55,165 nt of DNA, taken from Bacteroidota bacterium. Its GTDB lineage: Bacteria > Bacteroidota > Bacteroidia > Bacteroidales > CAIWKO01. How positions within the stretch are numbered: the stretch's first letter is position 1; each line of letters opens with the position of its first letter. Below are positions 1-7,772 of the stretch, in pieces. Location of the stretch: NCBI GenBank assembly GCA_037133915.1, contig JBAXND010000027.1:1-55165 (forward strand), given 5' to 3'. The notes under the pieces are model-generated. The model was not told where the DNA came from and made no database searches. It worked only from the letters and a program-made list of their open reading frames with translations. The position numbers were made by a program, and so were the translations under genes.

Positions 1-56
1 CATTTTTTCATTTTTTCATTTTTTCATTTTTTCATTTTTTCATTTTTTCATTTTTC
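1..56. repeat. CATTTTTT octanucleotide tandem repeat
   Basis: Six perfect copies of the 8-base unit CATTTTTT run from the window edge, followed by a seventh copy one T shorter. The array is cut by the window edge, so its full length is unknown. It lies about 25 bases beyond the stop codon of the aldehyde dehydrogenase on the minus strand. It is a simple-sequence tract of the kind that changes length by slippage. No gene is visible in it. Confidence 0.9.
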
Positions 57-79
57 ACTCCCCTACGTCGCAACCGCCT

Positions 80-1492
80 TCACTTCACCATTATCTTCGG
101 CTCCAGCATATCCAGCATGGCGTACTTCACGCCTTCACGGCCGAGACCCGAATCCTTGATGCCGCCATAAGGTGTATGGTCAACGCGGAAAGTCGGACCG
201 TCGTTGATAATCACACCTCCCGCGTCAATGTTGTTGAATGCATAATCTGCTTCGCGCATATCGTTGGTGAAAACTCCTGCCTGCAGTCCGAAAGCAGAGT
301 CGTTGATGCGGTCAACCGCTTCTTTGAAATCATTATACGATTCCAGAATTACCACCGGACCGAATATCTCGCAACAGCAAACGTTCATGTCTCGTTTTGT
401 CGCGGTAAGTACGGTTGGCTCCATCATAGTGCCGCTGCGTCTGCCGCCGCATAACAATTGCGCACCCTCTTTTATGGCATCGTTTACCCATTGCTCTACC
501 CGAATGGCGTTTGCTTCATCAATCATAGCGCTGATATCTGTTTCCGCATCCAGAGGATTGCCCTGTTTCAGCAGCCTTACTTTTGCAATAAACAGTTTGC
601 TGAAATCTTTGATTACCGATGCATGCACATATATGCGCTGCGTGTGGATGCACACCTGTCCGGCATATGCAAAACCTCCGACTACACATTTTGCAACAGC
701 ACTTTCAAGGTCACAGGATGGAGTTACAATAACGCCTGCATTTCCTCCCAGCTCAAGAACAACTTTTTTCTTTCCCACATCATTCTTCATTTTCCAGCCA
801 ACTTCGGGACTGCCTGTAAACGTAAGCAGTTTAAAACGTTCATCGGTAACAAGCAGGTTTCCGGTAATGCGATCCATCGGAAGTATAGAAACGACGCCTT
901 TCGGAAGTTCGGTCGCATCAATTATTTTCGCAACTTCAAGCATTGTGAGCGGTGTGGAAGTGGCCGGTTTCAAAATAATGGGGCAGCCTGCCGCGATGGC
1001 GGGAGCTATCTTGTGGGCCGAAAGATTCAGTGGGAAATTAAAGGGTGAAATGCCGGCTACAAGTCCAACAGGAAAATATTTTACAAGTCCTTCGCGACCT
1101 GCTGCTGCAGGCGTCCAGTCGAGGCGCAGATACTCCATAGGTAGACGCTTGCTTTCTTCAGCGGCCACGATAAACGTCTGAATGCCGCGATCAACCTCAA
1201 CTAACGCATTTTTTATCGGCTTACACGCTTCTGCCGAAAGTACCGCGGCAATATGCTCTTTGTTCTTACGAATACCTTCTGCAATGCTCATCAGAATTTT
1301 ATATCGCATATACGACGGCATTTCTTTCATCGCGGGAGCGGCTTCGGTCGCGGCCTTTATGGCGCGTTCAAGTTCTGTCTGTCCTGCAAGATAGGTTACA
1401 CCCGCTTCAGACCCGTCGAACGGATTCCTGACGGTAATCCTGTTTTCAGTTGTGATGAATTCACCTGCGCAATAAATGAGAAAATCAGTCAT
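80..1492 (-). CDS. NAD(P)-dependent aldehyde dehydrogenase family protein
   Basis: A full-length 470-residue aldehyde dehydrogenase, which oxidises an aldehyde to the acid with NAD(P)+ in the cytoplasm. All family landmarks are present in order: the PFNFP loop with the oxyanion Asn at about 152, the cofactor-loop motif FTGSPEVG at 225-232, the general base Glu in LELGG at about 247, the nucleophilic Cys in GQVC at about 281, and EIFGP at about 375. The sequence resembles the broad group that includes lactaldehyde, succinate-semialdehyde and non-phosphorylating glyceraldehyde-3-phosphate dehydrogenases, so the substrate cannot be named. It diverges from the crotonase operon across a 142-base gap, which suggests a link to acyl-CoA or amino-acid catabolism, but that is inference. 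Two cysteines directly before EIFGP (VCCCEIFGP) are unusual. Confidence 0.9.
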   Translation of the reverse strand: MTDFLIYCAGEFITTENRITVRNPFDGSEAGVTYLAGQTELERAIKAATEAAPAMKEMPSYMRYKILMSIAEGIRKNKEHIAAVLSAEACKPIKNALVEVDRGIQTFIVAAEESKRLPMEYLRLDWTPAAAGREGLVKYFPVGLVAGISPFNFPLNLSAHKIAPAIAAGCPIILKPATSTPLTMLEVAKIIDATELPKGVVSILPMDRITGNLLVTDERFKLLTFTGSPEVGWKMKNDVGKKKVVLELGGNAGVIVTPSCDLESAVAKCVVGGFAYAGQVCIHTQRIYVHASVIKDFSKLFIAKVRLLKQGNPLDAETDISAMIDEANAIRVEQWVNDAIKEGAQLLCGGRRSGTMMEPTVLTATKRDMNVCCCEIFGPVVILESYNDFKEAVDRINDSAFGLQAGVFTNDMREADYAFNNIDAGGVIINDGPTFRVDHTPYGGIKDSGLGREGVKYAMLDMLEPKIMVK

Positions 1493-1515
1493 GGTTTAAA
1501 AGTATTTAACATTGC

Positions 1516-1523
1516 CAAAATTA
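1516..1523 (-). promoter_or_regulatory. Putative -7 element of the aldehyde dehydrogenase gene
   Basis: On the minus strand the sequence TAATTTTG matches the Bacteroidota -7 consensus TAnnTTTG and ends 23 bases before the ATG. No convincing TTTG at -33 accompanies it, so this is a weak call. Confidence 0.3.
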
Positions 1524-1592
1524 CGATTTAGAACGGATTTTTAATTTTATAAGCCGTTAAGTTTTTTTAACATTTCAATCCGTATATCTTAG

Positions 1593-1600
1593 TAAATTTG
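1593..1600 (+). promoter_or_regulatory. Putative -7 element of the crotonase operon
   Basis: TAAATTTG matches the Bacteroidota -7 consensus TAnnTTTG, 34 bases before the ATG of the crotonase. A degenerate TTTC lies about 16 bases upstream where a -33 TTTG would sit. With the element at 1516-1523 it forms a divergent promoter pair. Confidence 0.35.
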
Positions 1601-1634
1601 TATTTTACATTCACACAAACCAAAACAAACAAGC

Positions 1635-2408
1635 ATGGACTATAGTATTTTAAAAATAACTATCGCCGAAGGCATTGCCACCGTAGTGATAAGCCGCCCC
1701 GAGGCGATGAACGCTCTGAATACGCTATTTTTCACTGAATTGAACGCATTTCTTGATGATGCTGCGGGCAACAGCGGAATTAAAATAATTATCCTTACCG
1801 GCGAAGGAAAAGCTTTTGTTGCCGGTGCCGATATTGCCGAGATGGTGAATAAGAACAGTGCAGAGGGAACTGCCTTTTCAAAAGTCGGGCAGGATACGTT
1901 TGCACGTCTTGAAAATATTGATATTCCGGTAATAGCTGCTGTCAATGGATTCGCGTTGGGTGGCGGTTGTGAACTCGCCATGGCTTGCGATATCCGTATT
2001 GCAAGCAACAAAGCCAAATTCGGACAGCCGGAAGTGAATCTCGGACTAATTCCCGGTTATGCCGGAACCCAGCGTTTGGCAAGACTTACAAGTCTTGGAA
2101 ATGCATTAATGATGCTCTATACCGCCGATATGGTTACTGCCGATGACGCACTCAGAATGGGTCTGGTTCAAAAAGTGGTAGAGCCCGAAGCACTGATGAC
2201 GGAGGTTACAGAGCTTGCAAAGAAAATAATTACGAAAGGACCTCAATCGGTAAAACTTATAAAATACGTTACACGTAAGGGGTTGATGATGGATTTCAAC
2301 AAAGGCTGTGAACTGGAAGCGGAAAAGTTCGGGACACTTTTTGGCACAGGCAGTGAAGGAGAAGAAGGCATGAAAGCCTTTCTGGAAAAAAGAAAACCTT
2401 CGTGGTAA
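1635..2408 (+). CDS. Enoyl-CoA hydratase/crotonase
   Basis: A 257-residue crotonase-fold enzyme of normal family length that hydrates 2-enoyl-CoA (crotonyl-CoA type) to 3-hydroxyacyl-CoA. Both catalytic glutamates of true hydratases are present: Glu113 in GGGCELAMACD and Glu133 in GQPEVNLGLIPG. The oxyanion-hole segment AFVAGADI is at about 60-67. It is the first gene of a three-gene operon with a 3-hydroxyacyl-CoA dehydrogenase 71 bases downstream and a thiolase after that, giving three consecutive steps between enoyl-CoA and acetyl-CoA. It could run in either direction: beta-oxidation, or the reductive C4 route from acetoacetyl-CoA. Chain length is not evident from sequence. Confidence 0.93.
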   Translation: MDYSILKITIAEGIATVVISRPEAMNALNTLFFTELNAFLDDAAGNSGIKIIILTGEGKAFVAGADIAEMVNKNSAEGTAFSKVGQDTFARLENIDIPVIAAVNGFALGGGCELAMACDIRIASNKAKFGQPEVNLGLIPGYAGTQRLARLTSLGNALMMLYTADMVTADDALRMGLVQKVVEPEALMTEVTELAKKIITKGPQSVKLIKYVTRKGLMMDFNKGCELEAEKFGTLFGTGSEGEEGMKAFLEKRKPSW

Positions 2409-2479
2409 ATCAGTAATTACGAATCTGTTTTTAAGGAATCATGTATCGTGGAATTAAGAAAAATCAATAATTATACAAT

Positions 2480-3817
2480 ATGACGTACGAAGAAAGATTG
2501 CAGAATGTGACGGTACTCGGTGCCGCGGGCAAGATGGGAAGCGGAATTTTACTGCTCACTGCGGTAGAAATGGCCGACCTGAGCCTGAAACCGGAGAACA
2601 GCGGAAAAACTTTTGTCCTGAATGCCATGGATGTGTCGCATGCAGGACTGGCGGGGCTGATGCGCTATCTTAAAGTGCAGGTTCTTAAAGTGGCTGAAAA
2701 GAAAATAGGGCAGTTGCGTAAAGTCTATGAGAATCGTGCCGACCTCATTGAGAATGGTGAAATCATCGACCAGTACGTCTTTGATGTGATGAATGTTGTA
2801 AGACCTGTCACTTCTCTTGAAGCAGCCTATGAGTCAACCCTTATTTTTGAAGCCATTATTGAAAATCAGCCGTTGAAAGTGAAATTGCTTTCGCAGATTG
2901 ATAACAACAATCCTCATAAACCATGGGTTTTTACAAATACCTCATCGATTCCTATTAAAGAACTCGAAGATCAGGTGAAGCTTGACGGCCGGGTACTCGG
3001 TTTTCATTTCTACAATCCTCCCGCAGTGCAGAAACTCGTGGAACTGATTGTGACCGATAAAACAAAACCTGAACTGCTTGAGTTTGCTCATGCGTATGCG
3101 AAAAATCTGAAGAAAATCATTGTCCCGTCAAACGACTATGCCGGTTTTATCGGTAACGGACATTTTATGCGCGATGCATTATACGGCATCAATGAAGCAT
3201 TACGGCTGTCAAAAGAAGTAAGTTTTGCGGAAGCTGTTTACATGGTAAACAAAGTAACACAAGATTACCTGATTCGTCCGATGGGCATCTTCCAGCTGGT
3301 TGATTATGTGGGTGTGGACGTGGTCAAATTTATCATGAATGTAATGAATCCGTATCTCAAAGATGAAGACCTGCACAGCCCCTTGCTTGACGAACTCATG
3401 GAGTCGGGCGTAAAGGGTGGTCAGAATTCAGACGGCTCGCAAAAAGACGGAATTCTGAAATATGAAAAAGGAAGAGTTGCTGGAGTGTATGATCCTTCAA
3501 AGAAACAGTATGTTTCTGTTTCCGATATACAGGCAAAATGCGACGAAAAGCTCGGGAAAGCTGCGGAGTCATTGCTGCCGTGGAAGGCTGTTGTGGGAAG
3601 AAAAGATAAGGACGAATATTTCAAAAAGTATTTTACGGAATTAAAATCGCTGAAAACTTTTGGTTCTGAACTCGCATGCCGCTATGCAAACCGTTCAAAA
3701 GAAATTGGTGAAAAGCTGGTAAGCGATGGCGTTGCTTTGAAACCAGAAGATGTGAACACTGTACTGCTCACGGGTTTCTTCCATGCGTATGGCCCAATCA
3801 ACAATTATTTAAATTAA
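2480..3817 (+). CDS. 3-hydroxyacyl-CoA dehydrogenase family protein
   Basis: A 445-residue NAD-dependent dehydrogenase interconverting 3-hydroxyacyl-CoA and 3-oxoacyl-CoA. The Rossmann glycine motif GAAGKMGSG is at 14-22 and the catalytic-His motif GFHFYNP is at about 174-180 (His176). A GFIGNG segment follows, corresponding to the usual GF(I/V)xNR linker into the C-terminal helical domain. It is much longer than the roughly 280-residue stand-alone enzymes: the helical part is extended by a region of about 130 residues rich in Lys and Glu. It sits between crotonase and thiolase, with the thiolase start 15 bases after its stop. It has no crotonase domain, so it is not a FadB-type fusion. Confidence 0.88.
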   Translation: MTYEERLQNVTVLGAAGKMGSGILLLTAVEMADLSLKPENSGKTFVLNAMDVSHAGLAGLMRYLKVQVLKVAEKKIGQLRKVYENRADLIENGEIIDQYVFDVMNVVRPVTSLEAAYESTLIFEAIIENQPLKVKLLSQIDNNNPHKPWVFTNTSSIPIKELEDQVKLDGRVLGFHFYNPPAVQKLVELIVTDKTKPELLEFAHAYAKNLKKIIVPSNDYAGFIGNGHFMRDALYGINEALRLSKEVSFAEAVYMVNKVTQDYLIRPMGIFQLVDYVGVDVVKFIMNVMNPYLKDEDLHSPLLDELMESGVKGGQNSDGSQKDGILKYEKGRVAGVYDPSKKQYVSVSDIQAKCDEKLGKAAESLLPWKAVVGRKDKDEYFKKYFTELKSLKTFGSELACRYANRSKEIGEKLVSDGVALKPEDVNTVLLTGFFHAYGPINNYLN

Positions 3818-3824
3818 GAGGAGG
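3818..3824 (+). promoter_or_regulatory. Strong Shine-Dalgarno site of the thiolase
   Basis: GAGGAGG immediately follows the stop codon of the preceding gene and lies 8 bases before the ATG at 3833. It fixes that ATG rather than the in-frame Met three codons later. Such strong ribosome-binding sites are uncommon in Bacteroidota, where most genes, including most in this window, lack one. Confidence 0.75.
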
Positions 3825-3832
3825 ACACGACA

Positions 3833-5077
3833 ATGCAAAAAATGAGAACAAAGGTTTATATGGCCACCGGATTCAACACCACTTCAATGGGAACGGGACG
3901 TAAAGAATTTCATCCCAAAAAGGAGCGTCCCGGTTTGGAATATTACATAAAAGAGGCAGGACAGGGAACGCTGAAAATGATTGGTGGTGCGCAAAATGTG
4001 GATGAATGCGTGATTGGGAATTTTATGGCATCACGTTTTAATAAACAGGCACATCTCGGCGCATTCATGGGCCATATTGACGAAGGGTTGCGCTTCATAC
4101 CATCAACACGCGTTGAAGGTGCTTGCTGCTCAGGTGGTCTGGCACTGATGAACGGTATCCGTTCTGTGCTTGCAGAAACTGCCGATGTGGTGCTGTGCAT
4201 GGGCGTTGAAGTCCAGAACACCGTCAAAGCAATATATGGTGCGGACATCCTTGCCGGTGCCGGTTGGTTTGCCGAACGCAAAGCCGGACATGCTTATTTT
4301 TTCCCGGGGCAGTTCAGCAACAGAGCCGGCGCTTATTACGAAAAATATGGTCGTGAGAATACACGCAAAGCTCTGGCACGCTGGTATCGGAATGCTATTG
4401 AAAATGCCCGCCTTTGCCCGACGGCACAGGAATATCATAATACAATCAAAGACCTTGAAGCTACCGGGCTCACCGAACCCAATCCCAAAGGTTTTGTTGA
4501 TTCACTGAATGTGTTTGATTGCTCAAAAGTTTCGGATGGCGCATCAGCCATTGCTATTATGTCTGAAGCCGGTTTAAAGAAATGCGGTATTGCACTCAAA
4601 GATGCTGTTGAAATCAAAGGCTGGGGACATGTTGTGGATGATATCACACGCAAACCTGCTGACCTCACTTCTATGGATACTACTGCAAAGGCCGTTCATG
4701 AAGCGATGAAAACTGCCGGCATCACCAAAGAACAGATTGGGACGGTTGAAACACATGACTGCTTTACGATTGCCGGTATCATGGCTGTTGAGGCCATCGG
4801 ATTTGCAGAACACGGCAAAGGTCCCGATTTTGTACTTGCCGGAAATACGGCACGCGATGGTAAAGTGCCGTTCAACACTACCGGCGGACTGATTGGCTGG
4901 GGGCACCCAACGGGCGCTACAGGAGTGCATCAGGCAGTAACCATTTGGGAACAGCTCACCGGAAAAACAGGGGATGCCCAAATTAAAATCGATCCTCAGC
5001 GTCCTTACGGATTATCGGTAAATATGGGCGGCGATGATAAAACACTCGTTTCTATCGTTTATAAGAAAGCGGAATAA
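3833..5077 (+). CDS. Acetyl-CoA acetyltransferase (SCP2-type thiolase)
   Basis: A 414-residue thiolase that cleaves 3-oxoacyl-CoA with CoA or condenses two acetyl-CoA. The nucleophilic Cys is in GACCSGG (Cys98). The motif ETHDCFTIAG in the second half is characteristic of the SCP-x/SCP2 thiolase branch, and GWGHPTGATG near residue 360 supplies the catalytic His. It is the last gene of the crotonase operon, and a hairpin terminator follows 22 bases after the stop. With the two upstream genes it completes the enoyl-CoA to acetyl-CoA steps. No acyl-CoA dehydrogenase or acyl-CoA ligase is in the window, so the complete pathway must be encoded elsewhere if it exists. Confidence 0.9.
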   Translation: MQKMRTKVYMATGFNTTSMGTGRKEFHPKKERPGLEYYIKEAGQGTLKMIGGAQNVDECVIGNFMASRFNKQAHLGAFMGHIDEGLRFIPSTRVEGACCSGGLALMNGIRSVLAETADVVLCMGVEVQNTVKAIYGADILAGAGWFAERKAGHAYFFPGQFSNRAGAYYEKYGRENTRKALARWYRNAIENARLCPTAQEYHNTIKDLEATGLTEPNPKGFVDSLNVFDCSKVSDGASAIAIMSEAGLKKCGIALKDAVEIKGWGHVVDDITRKPADLTSMDTTAKAVHEAMKTAGITKEQIGTVETHDCFTIAGIMAVEAIGFAEHGKGPDFVLAGNTARDGKVPFNTTGGLIGWGHPTGATGVHQAVTIWEQLTGKTGDAQIKIDPQRPYGLSVNMGGDDKTLVSIVYKKAE

Positions 5078-5099
5078 ATATTATTTTTCTTTACAGAAG

Positions 5100-5130
5100 G
5101 CCCGTCAATAAAGAGACGGGCTTTTTTTTT
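5100..5130 (+). terminator. Rho-independent terminator of the thiolase operon
   Basis: A perfect 7-base-pair stem (GCCCGTC and GACGGGC), an 8-base loop and a run of nine T follow the thiolase stop by 22 bases. Confidence 0.9.
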
Positions 5131-5203
5131 GAAAATATTTTCATAAGTGATTGGGGGTTTTTTGTTTGATTCCGTCTTCATAGCAGAACAAAAACTTCTG
5201 AAC

Positions 5204-6421
5204 ATGAAAACACGCCTGGTAACACTTCTCATTTTACTTTTAATAATTCAGACTTCTAAGAGTAGCGCAGACAATGACTCAACACTTACAAGACGATTTC
5301 AAATCTCTTTCATTTCGCCTGTTTCCACAAATGGTATGGAATGCGGACGTTGTGTGAACAATTTTTCGTTGAACATGTTTCTTGGATTTTCTTCCGGTAC
5401 AGAAGGTCTTGAAATCGGCGGATTTGCAAATATCAATAAGCATAATACCAAAGGATTTCAGATTGCCGGCTTTACGAATTATTCGGGTGGAACACTCAAT
5501 GGTTTTCAGATTGCCGGTTTCGGGAACATTGTTGCCGACTCCTCGAATGGATTTCAGGCAGGCGGTTTCGGATGTTATACCGGACGCTCACTCAAAGGAA
5601 TTCAGTTGGGTGGCAACAGTTGTGTAACGCTCCGGAATCTTGACGGTATGCAGATTGGCGGATTAGCCAATTATGCAGGCAGTGTTAAAGGAGCACAGAT
5701 TACGGGTTTTGCAAATGCCTGCATAGGTAAGCTGGATGGCTTTCAGGTTGCGGGTTATGTGAACTATGCCGACACAATGAAAGGTGCACAGATTGCCGGT
5801 TTTGCAAATGTTTCAAAGAAGTATGTAAAGGGTATTCAGATTAGCGGTTTCTTCAATTATGCCCGTAATATCAAAGGGACACAGATTGGTATTGTGAATA
5901 TTGCCGATAGCGTGAAAGGCGTTAGCATCGGCCTGATTTCTTTTATCCGTAAAGGTTACAGACGTTATGAATTTGCAGCCAACGAGGTTTTTTATCTCAA
6001 TGCCTCCTTTAAAACTGGAACGAATAAATTTTATAATATTTTCTCTGCAGGTGCGCGCTATGATCATCAACACGCCGGATGGGGGATAGGATACGGCATC
6101 GGAACCCAGATAGATTTTTCCAAAAAAATCTTTATGAATGCAGAAGTGAGCAGCTATTATCTGTCGTACGATAATTACATTGTTACCGTTGCCAATAATC
6201 TGAATCGCGTGAATGTGGATTTTGGTCTGCAGCTTTCAAAGCATTTTGATGTGTTTCTGGGTGCTTCATACAACATCTATATCTCTCAATGGTACAACCC
6301 CGATACCGGAAAATATGGCCAGCAGATAGCTCCTTATAAAATGGTTTCGGAAACATGGGCCGATTCTGATATGCACATGTGGATTGGTGGCCAGGCAGGC
6401 ATTCGCTTCAAGGAATTTTAA
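5204..6421 (+). CDS. Secreted 15-16-residue-repeat surface protein (LA_2272-repeat-like)
   Basis: A 405-residue exported protein counted from the ATG at 5204, which gives a clean signal peptide (MKTRLV, hydrophobic core, then SSADND); the upstream in-frame ATG at 5147 would bury it. Residues about 68-250 hold eleven or twelve repeats of 15-16 residues with consensus G-x-Q-(I/L)-(A/G)-G-F-x-N, a pattern that should form a beta-solenoid or barrel-like sheet and resembles the repeats of LA_2272-type surface proteins. The roughly 150-residue tail is aromatic and alternating, as in outer-membrane strands. The same architecture recurs at the C-terminal part of the STN protein ending at 10629, so the two are paralogues. 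It heads the probable unit with the DUF2807 lipoprotein, sigma factor and FecR. Function unknown; surface location is inferred. Confidence 0.82.
   Translation: MKTRLVTLLILLLIIQTSKSSADNDSTLTRRFQISFISPVSTNGMECGRCVNNFSLNMFLGFSSGTEGLEIGGFANINKHNTKGFQIAGFTNYSGGTLNGFQIAGFGNIVADSSNGFQAGGFGCYTGRSLKGIQLGGNSCVTLRNLDGMQIGGLANYAGSVKGAQITGFANACIGKLDGFQVAGYVNYADTMKGAQIAGFANVSKKYVKGIQISGFFNYARNIKGTQIGIVNIADSVKGVSIGLISFIRKGYRRYEFAANEVFYLNASFKTGTNKFYNIFSAGARYDHQHAGWGIGYGIGTQIDFSKKIFMNAEVSSYYLSYDNYIVTVANNLNRVNVDFGLQLSKHFDVFLGASYNIYISQWYNPDTGKYGQQIAPYKMVSETWADSDMHMWIGGQAGIRFKEF
5405..5950 (+). repeat. Intragenic GxQIAGFxN repeat block, first paralogue
   Basis: The coding sequence holds eleven or twelve diverged 45-48-base repeats, each encoding a unit such as GFQIAGFTN or GAQIAGFAN plus a 6-7-residue variable connector. 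The repeats are conserved at protein level but diverged at DNA level, so they are old rather than recently expanded. Confidence 0.85.
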
Positions 6422-6454
6422 TAGAACTCACAAATAATTTAATTCAATAATCAA

Positions 6455-7171
6455 ATGAAAACAAAAATTGGCGGCATCTTGCTGATCGCTGCGATCGCAA
6501 CCGCAACAACATTCACATCATGTAAAAAGGACACTTACGGAACCGGTCCGGTTGTTTCACAGACCTTGAGTTTGCAAACAATTACAGGAATCAATAACTG
6601 CATTGATGCCGATGTTTACCTGAGTCAGGGTACGGCGCAGGAGGTGCGCATTGAAGGTCAGGCTAACATCATTGACCATATCAGACAAGGCGTTCACAAC
6701 GGAACCTGGGATATTGAGTTTGACCAGAATATTCACAGCCATCGAAAAATTACCGTGTATATCACTATTGCGAATCTCAGTGCAATTACCATCAGCGGCT
6801 CGGGAAATATTTACAGCGGGACCTTCGATTCGGTGGATGTCGTGCATTTCAACATCAAAGGGTCGGGAAATATTGAAGCAGGAATTCATGCCAATTCGGT
6901 GTATACTGAAATTGATGGCTCCGGAAATGTTTCATTGAGCGGAACTGCCGCATATGAAGAAGTTAAGGTGAATGGTTCCGGTGATGTCGGGGCATTTGCG
7001 CTTGGTGCTGTCGATACAAAAGTTTACATTTACGGCAGCGGAAAAGTTGAAGTTAATACAAGTCAGTCGCTGTATGTAAAAATAAATGGCAGCGGTGAAG
7101 TTTATTACAAAGGAAATCCTTCCATTCAAATGGATAACAACGGTTCGGGTTCAGTTTATAATTCAAACTAA
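6455..7171 (+). CDS. DUF2807 (GIN domain) lipoprotein
   Basis: A 238-residue protein starting with a signal peptide ending in the lipobox FTSC (lipidated Cys23), so it is anchored in an envelope membrane. The body is the head-GIN/DUF2807 beta-helix type, recognisable from repeated GSGN and GSGD/GSGEV turns roughly every 19-21 residues from about residue 110 to the end. DUF2807 proteins are common surface or periplasmic proteins of Bacteroidota with no settled function. It lies 33 bases after the first repeat protein and 20 bases before the sigma factor, so co-transcription is likely. It may be a target of or accessory to the sigma system; that is inference. Confidence 0.87.
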   Translation: MKTKIGGILLIAAIATATTFTSCKKDTYGTGPVVSQTLSLQTITGINNCIDADVYLSQGTAQEVRIEGQANIIDHIRQGVHNGTWDIEFDQNIHSHRKITVYITIANLSAITISGSGNIYSGTFDSVDVVHFNIKGSGNIEAGIHANSVYTEIDGSGNVSLSGTAAYEEVKVNGSGDVGAFALGAVDTKVYIYGSGKVEVNTSQSLYVKINGSGEVYYKGNPSIQMDNNGSGSVYNSN

Positions 7172-7191
7172 GCCGGAGTATAATTAGGTAT

Positions 7192-7767
7192 ATGGTTGAA
7201 ATAAAGGCGCAGGAAAGCAGAACGGAAACAGTCGACATGGTGGCTTTTGAGAAATTTTTCAAAAGCCACTATTCCGGCTTGTGCGGATATGCCTTTAAGC
7301 TGATACGGGACGTCGCAACAGCCGAAGAAGTTGTGCAGGATACCTTCGTTAAGATATGGGAGAAACGAGCCGCGCTGAACATCACATCGTCCTTTGAATC
7401 ATACATTTTCAGAGCACTTCATAATAATTGCATGAATGTGATTCGCGAAAACGCCAGAAGGAAGGACATGGAGAAGGAAGTGAAGTTGATGACCGAATAT
7501 TTTGATGAACCGGAGGACGATAATCAGCTGCGCCAAAGCTTGCTTGAACAAAGAATTATTGCTGCTATACATGGTTTGCCCGAACAGTGCCGGCAGGTTT
7601 TTGAACTGAGCAAAATTGAACGGTTAAAATATAAAGAGATTGCTGAAAAAATGAATATTTCAGTGAAGACGGTTGAGAACCATATGGGCAGGGCACTGAA
7701 AAAACTCAGAGACGATCTCGCTGATGAAGTGTTTATAATGATGATTTTTTTATTTGCGAAACAATAA
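7192..7767 (+). CDS. ECF RNA polymerase sigma-70 factor
   Basis: A 191-residue extracytoplasmic-function sigma factor. Region 2 is at about 17-90, including the segment VVQDTFVKIWEKR. Region 4 is at about 125-180 with the helix-turn-helix YKEIAEKMNISVKTVENHMGRALKKLR. It belongs to the Bacteroidota type normally controlled by FecR-like anti-sigma factors, and a FecR gene follows after 5 bases. The Met at codon 16 is an alternative start that would remove a non-conserved N-terminal tail. It likely transcribes its own operon and perhaps other envelope genes. Confidence 0.93.
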   Translation: MVEIKAQESRTETVDMVAFEKFFKSHYSGLCGYAFKLIRDVATAEEVVQDTFVKIWEKRAALNITSSFESYIFRALHNNCMNVIRENARRKDMEKEVKLMTEYFDEPEDDNQLRQSLLEQRIIAAIHGLPEQCRQVFELSKIERLKYKEIAEKMNISVKTVENHMGRALKKLRDDLADEVFIMMIFLFAKQ

Positions 7768-7772
7768 GCACC

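Noticed and set aside
264..1181. A 305-residue plus-strand open frame opposite the aldehyde dehydrogenase
   Set aside because: It is antisense to a fully conserved enzyme, has low-complexity Ser/Thr composition typical of reverse reading, and has no start signal.
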